The notes beneath the pieces are model-generated. The model had not been told where the DNA came from and did no database searches. It saw only the letters and a list, made by a program, of their open reading frames with translations. From contig MU400554.1 of the NCBI GenBank assembly GCA_022578965.1, positions 271,277 to 335,276 of the forward strand: a DNA stretch of 64,000 nt, given 5' to 3'. Below, piece after piece: positions 12,431-24,911 of the stretch (positions within the stretch are counted from its first letter, which is position 1; every line of letters starts with the position of its first letter). The stretch comes from Xylaria sp. FL1777 (taxonomy: Eukaryota; Ascomycota; Sordariomycetes; Xylariales; Xylariaceae). The position numbers and the translations under genes are program-made.

Positions 12431-13517
12431 TGAGTTAGCAAGAAGAGTAGGAGGATATCAACATGGCGGTTGGAACTAGGTTCGTTTAGAGATGCCGACG
12501 ATTCAGCTGGCAATTAGAGACGCCGAGACAGATCAGGTCGAGGCAAGTCTGCCGACGCAGTATGCGCTGGGAAAAGAGATGGTAGGCGTAATGAACGTAA
12601 TGACTCCTATCAAAGGACGTCGATGCTAGTCTCCCTCTGGGCGAGCGGTTCCTTGTTTTAACAAGGCGGCAACATCTGGGACAAGCGGCAGGCGGCAGAG
12701 GGCGGGGAGGCGTGCTGCCACTTGGGAAGAAGTCGTCGGTCGGACAAAGACACGACTCAGACCGGGTGGCCGCGAACAAAAGGATGTTGCGAACACGTCG
12801 TCGTACAATCGGGGACAAGTGTTACGCTGGGGAAATCAGACTACGTTATAGAGTGACGTTGCTAGCGACCGGACCGGCTGTTGTTGCTTGGCGGAACAGG
12901 GTCTGGACACTAGGAGAGGGTAGGAAGATCAGGAAAACGAAATGGAAATGGACAAGTAGAAAGCCGCAAATGTAAATGCTTCATGGAGATTCGCAGGTTC
13001 GTGCATGTAGGTGCGTACGCATATAGGTAAGTATATTCAGAACGTCAGAATTTTAGAAGGGAGTACAGGCGACAGTAAAAAATAAAAACACCAAGGTTAT
13101 TACTGTAGGATACCTTTAGGTGGTTTGAAATATACACCAAGAGAGACACAGGCGCATCGCCAAGCTTATAGGATTACCAGGAAACAGAGCTTGCGGCGTT
13201 GGGGAGAAGGGATGGCGGGCGGGCATGGATGACAGCGTCGATGATCTGACAGGGGTACTGACAGGGACCGTACTGGGGTCATTTTAGTATACCGCCAGTG
13301 TAAGTGCAGTATCATAATACAGTGTGGCGTTGCTAGTAATGAGGATTGAAATTGAAATTGAAATCCCCTATTCTTTTGGTTAGGGGCGAATAATGCTAGA
13401 ATAATGCTAAGCTCAGGCTAGTGTTAGGGGATTTAGTGCATACTAGGTGCCGAACCAATCCAGTTTCTAGATGAAATGTAAAGACACTGTACGATTCCTT
13501 GGAAATACCTCTCCACT

Positions 13518-13559
13518 AGTACCACTGTAGGTAGTGTATACCTATACACACTTGGTACT
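13518..13559. repeat. Imperfect two-part hairpin
   Basis: An outer stem AGTACCA (13518-13524) pairs with TGGTACT (13553-13559). An inner stem GTGTATA (13534-13540) pairs with TATACAC (13543-13549) around a two-base loop. The two stems are separated by unequal internal loops. It lies in gene-free DNA; function is unknown and it may be chance or a transposon relic. Confidence 0.4.
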
Positions 13560-14588
13560 GGCTGGAAGCATACGCTAGTGTTTGAGAACTACATATAACA
13601 ACAAAAGTCGCTAAGGATTGTCAGGGGTAGATAAGGACGCTGATAGCCGTATGAGAAAGCCTTCTTCAGAATACTTATTTAACCGCTCGACCTGAATTGG
13701 AAGTCGAGGCCCAGACTATGGCAGGATCCTGCGAGGTCTTTCCATACTTCGCATAGGATAACCTTGCCCCGAACTAGCGTAGTCCTTCGCACGTGGAGGA
13801 ATTACATATCTACCCTAGCGTTTTGTAGGTACGGCGAGACCTACTTGGATAAAAAGTAAGCAGATAATTCCCTATCTTCACATAAAGGCTGAAAGAAGAG
13901 CTGTCAAATCTCCCCGGACAGTACGCTGCATAGTATATCTCCAACCCTGCCTAGAATCGATATTCTAGGTTCGGTTTTGCGGTTAAATACCCAGTCTAGT
14001 TAGTATACACTATTGACGTAGCTTGTAGATCGGTTAACATAGGTAGCCTTAACATGGCAGTTTTGTATCGACAACTTCAAAGTATCTCTTGATAATGTCA
14101 TCTACCCGCATTTTGATGTGCATACTTAGGTCGAAACCCAGGTCAGGCGGTGTGTAGCTAGCTTATTGGATGTCCTTATCTTTCTAATAGTGCTTACCTA
14201 CGCAGTATGTTGGCAATGGTAAATAACTCTTCACCGCTGAGAACTTCTTCAAGCGAGTTCTTAGAACAGCTGCTGCTGCAGTGACTTTGGGTTCTGTTTG
14301 GTCACTCATCTCGCAGACATTTCATCGACACTTAGACTAATCATCGCCGTTTCGTAGAGTCTAGACATGTCGGTTACCTATTATTAGCCGTGATGTTTGC
14401 ATGGATGCTGGAACCCGTCTGGTTTGATACATACACGGAAATACCTAGATGACTATAATCCAACCTCATGCTTATTCTGATCTTTGCTCTGGCCGTGCTT
14501 ATCGAGCAAGTAGAAACCTCGCGGTTAATGGGTATCCAGTAAATTTGGTTGGCGTTAAGAACCTTGCTACGTTTTGCCAACGCCACAG

Positions 14589-14603
14589 CTCTCTCTCTCT
14601 CTC
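14589..14603. repeat. CT dinucleotide repeat
   Basis: About seven and a half CT units in gene-free DNA. An ordinary microsatellite. Confidence 0.7.
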
Positions 14604-14993
14604 GACAACTCGGCGACTAATAAAACAAGGCAGTGCGGGCGATGTAGGTAGATCTGAACCGAAAGTGAACAGCGATCTTCGAAGTTCCAAATTACAGTAA
14701 AGCTTACGCAACAACTGCGGCCAGACACCGTCAGCCAAGCTGAACCCAAGCTTTCTGGACCAGACATATCACTTATTTATACTTGTCTACGACGTAGCCA
14801 AAACCAACAGTAAAACGATCTCGCCATCTAAAACATGAACCAACATCAGTATCATATCAGCGACAGCAAGTAGCAATTTATTACTATATCAGGTAAGCCT
14901 TGCGGCTTAACGTTGCATGAATATGTAGGTACCGAGCGAATGTGCACTACAGACTTCTATGCCAAGATTATCAGCGCACACCCCCCCAGTCAA

Positions 14994-15001
14994 TGACGTC
15001 A
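14994..15001. promoter_or_regulatory. CRE-type palindrome TGACGTCA
   Basis: A perfect 8-bp CRE, the consensus bound by fungal ATF/CREB bZIP factors. It lies more than 2.5 kb from any recognised start codon, so it may be a chance occurrence or mark an unrecognised transcript. Confidence 0.25.
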
Positions 15002-15720
15002 TTTTAGTGCAGGACACAAACTCACCCCAGTAGCTCGGCCGTGCAGAATACAATTAAGATAACTCCAAAGGTAAGTAACTTCTCCATACCCGGTGATAGG
15101 CTACTTTTTAAAGTGAGCGCCTGCGTATAGGAATTTTACCAATATCGGTACCAGTATTTCTTCACTGCCAATCTAGATATGCTAGGAATATCTACACTAC
15201 TGATACCAGGTACCCTACCGCTCGCTTCGTCCGGGCGGAAGTGTTCCGGGATCATCGCTCACCTGTGGCAGAATTATGGGTCTGCGTTTCTTCCTCTCCC
15301 ATCTCCTGGTCTCTGTCCTGGTCTAATACAGCTGGCCCTGTAGCATCTACATCAAACCAGATCGAATGAAAATAAAAAAACTCATTGACATCCCCAACAC
15401 ACCAATACCATCATCGTATTCGGGCCTCATTCTCATCATCATCACGGTGTTGCTGACAAACACTGCCTACACTATGAGTACTGCGTATGTGAGATGCTGG
15501 CTGCGACGACGCCGTGTCACCGTCACAGAAATAGCCGAATGCGGCAAACTACTTACTTACTTAATGCGCCATCTAAGTAAGTCAGATGCATGTCACGCAG
15601 CATTACACATCCCGCGGGCAGTGCCACGGAGTCGTGTGATGCCGTCCTTTCGTCCTGTAGCAAGATTCCATCTGGTCTCACTCGCCGAAACTCCGCGTTC
15701 CAACCGTATACCGGTACCGT

Positions 15721-15744
15721 ATGTGTGTGTGTGTATGTGTATGT
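15721..15744. repeat. GT-rich microsatellite
   Basis: Imperfect GT/GTAT repeats in gene-free DNA, with no coding context. Confidence 0.6.
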
Positions 15745-16516
15745 AGTAGAACCAGGGTAATTTCACCGAAGGCGGAACACTCATTTCACTTTTTTTCTCA
15801 TTGTTTGCCTCCCTCGGAAAGCAGCAGCATCCATCGTTCGGCGCTGATGCAACCAAAAAAACACCGATCGAAATGCTAGTATGCATACTGCTTACGCATA
15901 AAACCTCTACTACTTCAAACGCCAAACAAGCAACCGAGGAAACAGCAAAAGATGAAAATAAAACGAACACTTGAATGATCTAATTGAAATATGGCTAGTC
16001 TTTGGAGTAGTAGAGTTTAAACGATTGATGGTATCTCGGGTCGTCTCTTGTTGTAGTGTACTAGTCTAGCTCTGCATCATCTTTAAGTTTCTCGTATTTG
16101 GCTTATTCTATCCACATCAAATTTCAAGAAAAAGGGGACTAAAGAAATAAAAACAAAAACAAAAAACAAAAAAAAAAGCGCATCTCAATATGACACTGTA
16201 TACCTCAACTTGTTCAGTACATGCCCAGGTGTTGTTAGGAAATTCATGAGCTGATTTCACGGCCGACGTGGGTAGATAGGCTATCTCGGGTACTAACAGT
16301 TCCCAGCCCTATTAATAATATCCATGGTATAGGTATATAGGTAGGATATCCGAGTTCTTGAATATCTCTGCAGACAAGGCCCCCCATCCCCTCCCCTCCC
16401 CCCCAGAGCTTGTCTCAAGCCCATCACACGGACAAACACGCCGGGCGGAAACTACGAACTGTGGTGTAACCTGTGCCGCGCAGGTTGGGAGTAGGCTGGG
16501 GGCGACCACGGCCAAC

Positions 16517-16543
16517 GGTTGGTTAGTTGGTTGGTTAGTTGGC
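16517..16543. repeat. GGTT/AGTT tetranucleotide repeat
   Basis: Interrupted GGTT units with GGTTAGTT variants. A similar, longer tract lies upstream of the CDC50 gene near 61941. Confidence 0.6.
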
Positions 16544-17898
16544 TGCATACAGATACATACTTATTTATGCCTGAGACTTTGCAACCACCTGAACAACCAA
16601 CAAGCAGCGACAGCGAGGCGCATGAAAATCCACCCATCTATCTACGCAGTATCTATCTATTCATCTATGCAGCAATGAATGAATGGGTAAGACCGAGACC
16701 GATAAGACGGACGGATGGACTGACGGAGGTATGTATGTGGGTGGGCTTACGTGCGCACGTGAACCACATCACCGGTTACGCTTGCATTAAGACCGTCGGT
16801 CGGCTTTTGAAATTCATGACTACCTACATAATACGAAGGTCTCGTGTAAAGCACGATACGAGGACGCTACTTAAGTAGACGTAGTGGCGGTGGGCTTTTC
16901 GGCAGACGCATCATATTCTGTTATTCCCTAGAGGTACTACTCAGACGCAGTATCGTACTAGCAGGTGATCTAGACCCCCTCTAGTCCTAGTATCGCCGCA
17001 CATATACGTCCGTAAATTTGAAATGAGAAAGAAGCATCAAAGACTTAGTAGTTTAACTTATTATTGCATTATACTATCTTTCCCCCAGCAACGGGATGGC
17101 TAGCATTACACTCGTTATCCGTAACGCCGCTTTCCACGTAGTGCTAAATGCAACCAATATCTGGTCTCTCGAGTCCACGCCTGTCCGTGCCAATACATAT
17201 ACACCACAAGCCCCTCAAGACGTGATATGACACACCCTCTCACCTCTCGCATACATGCGAGATGGTAAAAGCAGGTAGGCAAGACAGGACTTGCTTGTAA
17301 ACATCCTGTCCATCCTTCCGTCCGTCCCTCCTTTCCTTCCGGGAACCAGGGATACAGTGAGTACACCTATCAGCTCCCCGGTGCGACCATGCAATATAAT
17401 GCACACAAACATCTCGTGCACCAAATTAAATCCTAGAAACGCAATTCCCTCCCTTCCTTTCCTTTCACCTAGTAGTCTCGGATTCAAGAAATAGACTCCA
17501 GCCAACGCCTTCTACAGAAGGGGCTATGGGTATATATATGTGCATATGTATATGTAAAACGCAATCGGCAGTTTTGGTATCAGTCCAACAGTGCAATTAG
17601 AGGGAGTGTGTGGAGAGGACGGGTTGGGCGATAGGGGTATATATGTAGATATATATGCTTTGCCGACAGAAAGCTGAAAATCATGAATTTCAAAATAGAA
17701 CGCAAAGATCTCTCGGAACGCCGGTCCTGAATGCGGTGATTCGTGATAGATGTCGATAGAAAACGAATGTATATCGATGCGAGGAAGCGAGAGAGAGAGA
17801 GTGGTGTGGCGTATTCCTCGTATTGTGGTACATGGGCTAAGCTAAGCTCGATAGCCCAACATGCCGGCGCGAACAAACGCAGCACATTGGCATAGATG

Positions 17899-17917
17899 GA
17901 TAGATAGATAGATAGAT
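17899..17917. repeat. GATA tetranucleotide repeat
   Basis: About five GATA units just downstream of the LIM gene's stop codon. An ordinary microsatellite; GATA-factor binding is possible but unsupported. Confidence 0.65.
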
Positions 17918-17945
17918 GAGTGGACGGAAGGTCTTAGATAGACAA

Positions 17946-20228
17946 TTACATCATTCCCAGCCTCGTCATGCGCTTCTCCATCTTCTGCATGGGGCCCAAG
18001 CCGCCGCGGCCGAGCGCCTGGCCAGGCATCAGCCTCTGGCCCGTGGGCAAGCCGAATGGACGATGGAGATTCGATGACGGGCCCGCGGGTAATCCCCTAG
18101 GCGGCTCGCGTATGCTCGGGATGCCGCCCGGCGGCGGAGCTTGCATGCTCGGGCCGGACGCCGAGCCCAGTCGTTGCTGCTGGTGTAGGGGATGCGGCGG
18201 CGGGGGTCCCATCATCTGCTGCGCGCGGGCGGCCGACTGCATCCGCCTCCAGGCGTCGCGCTCGCAGTAGGAGCGCCCATTAACGTCGAAGTAGCCGTCA
18301 CGCAGCACGACACCGCAGTCGCCGCAGCGGAAGCAGCCAGGATGGTACTTCTGCGGGACCTCGTCCTCGAGGTACTGGCCCTCGATCCCCCGGTGGCAGG
18401 ACCCGCACAGGCTGCCGTTCAGCTTGTGGTAGTGCTGCTCGCAGTACGGCTGGTCCGAGTGCACGTAGAAGGTCGCGGAGCTGAAGGGTTCCTTGCATGT
18501 TGCGCACACAAAGCACGCTTTGTGGTATCGCCCCGTCAAACGCCCGTCTGCTGATGAGACTGACTTCCCTGTTATCGGTTCCTGGCACGCCTTACAATTC
18601 CCACGTGGTCGCGGGTTCCGCGAGGGTTGTCGGTTGTGTGAACTTGAGCCTTGTGTCGAGGTCGTCTGTGATCGCATCCGGCTCTGGGTTTCGGGAAGGG
18701 AGGCGTCGAGCCTTTCTAAATTGGGAATACTCCTAGGCGAAATAGGAGACTCAGATAGGAGATCTCGTCCGGCTTGAGCAGCTGGATCTGGTCGTAGATT
18801 TTGCAACGGCTCTGGCTTGGGGGCAGCTGGCCTGGGTGTGTCATTTGTTGGTATTGATATCGGCTTTGCTGTTGACGACCCCGGCCGCAACTCATTCATA
18901 GAATTTTGTAAATCGTCCATGAGAGCGTCCATATCCGGAGTGTTGGAAGGTCGGCGTGGCCCGGAGCGAGATCCAACCGACCGAGCTGGGCTTGTATTTG
19001 AGCTTGGGTGGCTAACTCGAGATTCCTGGCTATAGCCGGAATCGCTAGAAGACTGTGATATTGACGGTGAGTGGTAAGGGTTTCCGGCGCCAAATTCGTT
19101 GGCGAGATTTATCGAAAGGCTACCATCTCGTGTCGGTGGCCGTATCAGGCTTTTACGGGGAGGCGGCGGACGCGATGTATCTTTTATTCCGTAAGAAGGC
19201 CGATGTTTGCGTTCACTGGTCATCACGGGTTTGTCCCCATTCTGATTTGTTGGCCTACTTAACCTATCTGGTCGCAGACCAGGTGCAGACGGCGCACGGA
19301 TAGGACCCTCGGTTTGCGATTCATTCTCGCCCGATTTGAGAAGTTGGTCAGGGAACGTTTCTGATCGTTTACCAAAGGCAAGAGGTTGTGGACTGGCGTC
19401 TTCCCCTTCTCTCTGTGGCGGCCCAAACCCGCCATACCCATTCTTCCGTGGCATTCTTGGCAAGGCTATGCTTCCACTTCTCCCCGATGAGCTCGAAGCC
19501 GCTGTACTTGGTCGGTCAATCGATGATCCTAGCCGCGAGATATCGTCGCTCGAGTCCGTGGTATCATCTCTACTAGCAGTCCGGGGAAACGCGTTCTTCG
19601 TTGAACGAGTTCGGCCCACTTCAAATGGCCCGGGTGCGATACTGTTCATCCTCGTCAAGAGACTTGACGTCTGTTTATTAGGGCTTGTTCCATATGCTGA
19701 CTCTCCCTCTTCTGGTCCTGCCTCTGCTGAAAAGCTACCAAAGCCGCCAAGCCGCCGTGGAGACCCTGCGATAGCCGGCGAGAAGTAATCATCGTTAGCA
19801 GATCCGACTCCAAGGCGCCCGTTCATTGGTGTCTTAGGCGAAATCGCTTGAGATCCCGTCGAGGCACTGACTGGCGTTAATTGATCCCTAGCAAACGTTC
19901 GATCTGGTATAGGTAGTTAGAACACATGGCCCAAAGCATCTAGTAACGAGCGGTATACTTACTTGCTGCCGACGTGTCCACTGCCGGTGGTGCACGAGTG
20001 AATTTGTCAAACACATTTTGCTTGAATGAAGAGAGGGCACCACCAAGAAGATCTGGCATCGGCGCAGCTGCTGTACGGGCGTCAGAAGCTAATTCTTGAA
20101 GAGTATGACGACAGAGTAGTTCACGTACGTTCCGGCGCTGTGGATTCATTGCCACCTCCACAAACGTGGTCTCCCATCATAGAAATCTCAACTTGGTTGC
20201 CGCAATTTGAGCACTTTATTGTCGGCAT
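17946..20228 (-). CDS. Two-LIM-domain protein, paxillin (Pxl1)-like
   Basis: Three exons (20129-20228, 19963-20070, 17946-19903) join in phase into about 721 residues. The N-terminus (MPTIKCSNCG, then ISMMGDHVC) is a short Cys/His motif typical of the fungal family. A long Ser/Pro-rich disordered region follows. Two LIM domains lie at about residues 505-625: the first runs from CKACQEP to YCEQHYHKL, the second from CGSCHRG to YCERDAW, each with the full set of zinc-binding Cys/His/Asp. The tail is Gly/Pro/Gln-rich. Pxl1-type proteins work at the contractile ring and polarity sites in fungi; assigning that role here is by similarity of layout. An in-frame ATG at 20258 would add ten residues. 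I chose 20228 because it directly precedes the conserved IKCSNCG. Confidence 0.85.
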
Positions 20229-22983
20229 GAAAGCCGACTGTCGTGATAAGTCCGTCATGGTCGTGATCCGAGATTCCAAACTCCTTAGTATACGTATCCT
20301 GCGTCCACGCAATCATTCGTTCCTTATCGCTTGATAGCTGATGGCCCTTTCGCTATTCGTTATGCTGTAATTCGGTCTGCGTGTTCCTCGTATGCGCAGA
20401 CGTTAGGAGATCCCAATACTCGTATGGGTAAGGCAAGTAACGACTCTCGACAATTATTCGATATAGGCGTTGTGACGACAAGGTCATGGGGATCTAAGAA
20501 GACTAGGGGCCGCATAGATGATCGAAGATCTCTGTTGTGTTACTCCCAAAACGATCCGCCCTGAGGGTATCACGAAGACGTTGCGGCCAGTAGTTTAATT
20601 GGCAGGATGTTTCCGACAAGTTCTCTCGCGGCGGTACCGTTTGAGATGGAGTTTCGGTGATTGCTCACTCTAGATCTACGCTTGACAAGGCATTGGTGAA
20701 AAGGAGGTCAAGTCTAAGGGCAGTCGAATTGTGTAAAGATCGGTGAGGGCGGTTGTTCCTGTTGTATCCAGAAGGCGTCTTGAATATCCCTGCACAACTA
20801 CCCCTGGATGTCCCATGGGTCCCTGGCAACGAGTTGATATGCACGGTTGTTTAGTGTATACACCATATTACAGGGAAGGCCCCAGTCCTTGTCTCGTTTG
20901 GCAGCTTTCTCAGAATAGGACTAGTATCATGGATATCGTCGTGAGCGACAGAGGGGTTTCTCCATACACGGACGGTACGGTTCCTTGATATGACAGAGGA
21001 GAGGAGAGATAGGTATGATATAAAAAGGTGAGACCGAAGGGGAGGGGAGACAATATATGCGCAGCAAATGTAAATATAGGAACAGTGAGACTAGGCGAGT
21101 CGAAGAGTCGATTGCTCGCTCGCTTATTACTGCGTGCAATGCCTTGAGCCGCCTCCTCGTGGTCAGAAACAAGACGGCGAGCAGAATGGGCAGCCAATCA
21201 TTCGAATCCCTTGCTTTGTCCCGGACGTGTCAGGCTGATGTTCCCAAACTGTCCAAGTACAGACGAAGCACGAATGCACTCAGAAATCCTGATTCCGCAA
21301 GAGGTAATTGGGTTATGCATTATTATGTCATGGTTCGCTGGAACATTTGACAATTCGAGAATAATTCCAGTCATTTGTCTTGAACCTTCCCCATCGAGAA
21401 AGCAAAGGAGCGACAGAATGTAGTGTAGGTTTACTACCTGGTAGTGCATAATAACTAGGTAGGTGGAAGTACAGTAACCGCCTAGGGCACTGGAAATGAA
21501 TTTACACTAAAGAACGCCACCATTGCTGTTACGAGCCTAGCGTGCTGCGAGATGAGCTGCCTTTGTCCAGTGCAGTGTTATACCCAGGCACGTACAGCGT
21601 ACCTAGTGCAACCCAAGGCCCCCAGGGCTGGTACGGTTATCCTACAGCTCCGAGCTTGCTGGCCAATTGCAAGTCGCCTCCAGAGCCGGTTGAAACAAAG
21701 GGGCCGCATTTGCCTTGCCTCTTCTCTCCTTTGCCTAAATCGAGGGTCTCGTGCTCTGCATCGAATGCCCCCGACGCTTCTGGCATGAAACCTCGATAAC
21801 CTCGATTGGGGGTTCCAGGGCCACTGGATGTTGGTTCAAGGGATCGATCGATTGTCCAGCTCTCCGATAGTGTGTAACCATTGCAACCATTGATGCAGGT
21901 TGTAAGAATGCTTACGTATAACGCAGTAAGACGTCCAGCAATAAATACTGCGGCTATTACTTAATTAGGTAGATTTTAGTGTAGGTGGTGTAGCACATTG
22001 ATTGTCAGTTCACATACTTACACACACATACAGGTAGCAATATACTTACACCAAGCATAAACATCACACTATCCCGCGTGTACCACAGTAACGTTATCAC
22101 GACAAACAAAAGACAATAACAGTACTTATATTGATTCCCTTCTGCCATAGTCCGTCCTTGTCTAAACTAGGGTACTGGCTGTGGGGTGCCTCCTCCCAAT
22201 CCCTGTGATAGGCCATTCGGCAAATTAATCGTCATTTCTGAAGACCATGGGGTTTCTCGTTTCGTATGTAAAGCCGGAGCATAGAACCTAATTGCAGCAC
22301 AATACGGGTCCGCATCCAGCGATGGTGGATGTTTTGTACCATTGCTACGCTTATACACTAAGGATCTTCAGTCCAGGATGGGTTTCTTGAGGGCAAAATG
22401 GAGGGGGTGGAGAGGTATACGCATACGTATATGTAAGAGTGGAGGAGAGTGAACACCTAACATACCTAATAGTATACACCACACTAACAATGCCCGCGTT
22501 CGTTACATCGTCATGAGATCAAAACCCCCCAACCTACCCGATCCGGATGCGTTGTCTCGTGGCCGGCGTGGTCTCCTATGGTGTCCCGAGCGACGGGTTC
22601 TGTTTCATCGTGGCCGGGAGCTCTCGCCTCACATTGCGTGCATGTGCATTGAACATTCCCGCGCGGTACGACGAGGCAGGCTTCACTCGGCGAGACATTG
22701 GTCTAACGGTTCTCCAGCTTGTTTCGTCAGGCCATTCGTTGCCGAAGCGGTACCCCTGTTGATCAGGTCCCCCTGATTCAGTCTCCACAACTTAGTGTGG
22801 TGTAGAGCGATCTTAGCATTCGTAACGACCCTGGTCTTCTTGGCTTCTCGGCTTAATATAATACAGGCGTCGGATGCATTGAAGGAGCGCTCGCTTGGCC
22901 TGCCTGGGAATTCGGCAGCCGTAACTAAGCGGAGAATCCGTACACTAAATCTGTAGAGTCAGTCGGCTTACAACTGCGGTGGC

Positions 22984-23001
22984 ATACTGCGTACGCAGTA
23001 T
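22984..23001. repeat. 18-bp perfect palindrome of TACTGCGTA/TACGCAGTA
   Basis: The sequence ATACTGCGTACGCAGTAT equals its own reverse complement. It consists of two overlapping copies of the 9-base word TACTGCGTA, which recurs about twelve times in this window, always in gene-free DNA. It could be a protein-binding site or the trace of a miniature transposon end. Confidence 0.7.
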
Positions 23002-24560
23002 AGGCGTGCTTTCGCACTCCAACCATGCAAGTGAGAGTCGGCGTCGATTGATGCTAGAGTATCTGAGCGAACTAAACGCCGACACTAATTGTGGTCTTCC
23101 GTTGTCGATCCGCAAGTGCCGTCACGTACATAACATCGCAATTAGCAAAGTCCAAAAGTCCCCTGATCAGAACCCCGAAACTACACTATTTGCAGCAAAT
23201 ACTGAACAGATCAATGACGATAGCCGACTTCTTATCCAAATCAGGTAAATAGGATCTACTCAGTATCTAACGATAGCGTCGATTCGACGATCGCAGAACC
23301 ATACTGGGTTAGTCACTCGGCGCAAGCTCCTAGTTAGCTAGCCTTCTGCCTCCTCGAGCATGGAGATGCATGAGGAGGATGTCATGTGCAGTGGAAAGTT
23401 TTATTTGTATAGTACACTGCACACGACGGTAGATGCGATGAGGGGTCCTATGATGGTTGCGGTTGACTGTGGAGATTGTCTCGGGAGATCGTATCTGGAT
23501 GCTACTAATATGCTCGAGGGAGTATACTACGGAAGTATAGTCTCGGATGTTTGGAATGCTTCAATCGTTGTTGTTGCATATATACTAGGTAGCATTCTCC
23601 TATTTAATAGCGGATAGGCAAATCTGGCTTGCTAGCACAGTTCTAGGCCAACGATTTTGACGACTCGTGAGGGCTCGGGGTCGATCAACAGCACTATTAA
23701 TATGCTAGCAAGGCGGATGCCCTGCTCGAGGCAGCATTCGGCAGACTTGAGTGACAATCCGTAATCTATATCCCACATACCTAGATATATTGCATTTCAG
23801 GTGGATTGTTCCACGAAGACATGAGCGAATGGATATTAGCCACGCTGCAATATGGTTTGCTGATTCAAAATCTCGACAAGGCGAAAGTTGACCCAGACGC
23901 TGTGGACTGCAGCGGGGAACTAGGTACTTACATAACTGTACGCATATGCGTAAGTAGGGAGCGATAGCAAGGTATACTACGCACGCAGTACGTGGCAGCG
24001 CACGATAACGGAGACATTTCAAAGTGCCCCCATACTACACTTGACCTAGTTGCATGCGGCTAGGTGATTACATAATTGGGGGGCCAATTAGAGCCTCTAG
24101 AACCTTGACCCCTCTATCGTCCCGCAGACCAGAACCAAGGTCTTTCAAGCTACACCTACAGCCCACCTTCGAACTAATACTCACCGTCTTCATCAACTTG
24201 GTGTGTCGTGGAGGGTCGTAACAAGGCTTGTTGTGATAGCCGTCGATGATTCGTTTGAATACCTAGTTCCCTTCCTGTGCTCCTCTTGCCTCTTATGCGT
24301 ACTTCTTACTTACGACATGCTAACAAGACCTAAGTATGTACCTGTGGTGCCACCTGGAACAGCTCACCGCATCCACTATCGGCGGGTACTTGTCCGATAA
24401 GAACAATTGCCCCTCATTTCTTTGTATACGCAGTATGTATACCCAAAGTATACGTACTACATAGATAGAGAGATAGACTACACTAGACTAACGTTAGATA
24501 CTTACCTCCTGCTACCGATGGACACCGGCTTCCGGCCCTGAATAAATACTCCTTAACTAG

Positions 24561-24586
24561 CCCGCTCTCCCTCTCCCTCTTCCTCT
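24561..24586 (+). promoter_or_regulatory. Pyrimidine (CT)-rich promoter tract of INO1
   Basis: A run of C and T about 325-350 bases before the INO1 start codon. CT-rich blocks upstream of the transcription start are common in well-expressed fungal genes. I did not find a clear inositol-responsive E-box next to it. Confidence 0.4.
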
Positions 24587-24911
24587 GAATTCATTTCTCA
24601 ACCTGTAGAGTTCAGTCTTTCGTCGTATTACGTCCATCTTCACAGACATTGTCCCAAGTCGATCGCGCTCCCGGGCCGCGGTCACACAACACCGTCAAGA
24701 CGTTTTCTAATCTCCTCAACTCGTACGGACCCTGCCTGCCAACGCCTGTTGCCGTTGTCGTGATGATTAGACTAACCTCGTTACCAGCGTCCATCACCCG
24801 TACGCAGGAGCCCGTTGCTCTTCTCCAGGTGGAAGCGCATCGGACTCGCCCTACACCCCATAAAGGGATATTACTGCTTGTTGCAAAATCAGCCAATCGC
24901 TAATATCTAAA

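Larger units (their letters stand above)
12431..17945. other. 5.5 kb region without a convincing gene
   Basis: No open frame here shows family motifs, and none can be spliced into a longer product. The left part should contain the DUF3405 promoter and the right end the LIM gene's 3' flank. It holds simple repeats (CT near 14589, GT near 15721, GGTT near 16517, GATA near 17899), a CRE-type palindrome at 14994-15001, a hairpin at 13518-13559 and several copies of TACTGCGTA. A long non-coding RNA or very small genes cannot be excluded from sequence alone. Confidence 0.4.
20229..24911. other. 4.7 kb region without a convincing gene
   Basis: This stretch holds the promoters of the LIM gene (left) and INO1 (right). 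Short frames are present but none shows family motifs. It contains an 18-bp perfect palindrome at 22984-23001 and further copies of the TACTGCGTA word. A pyrimidine tract lies at 24561-24586. Confidence 0.4.
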
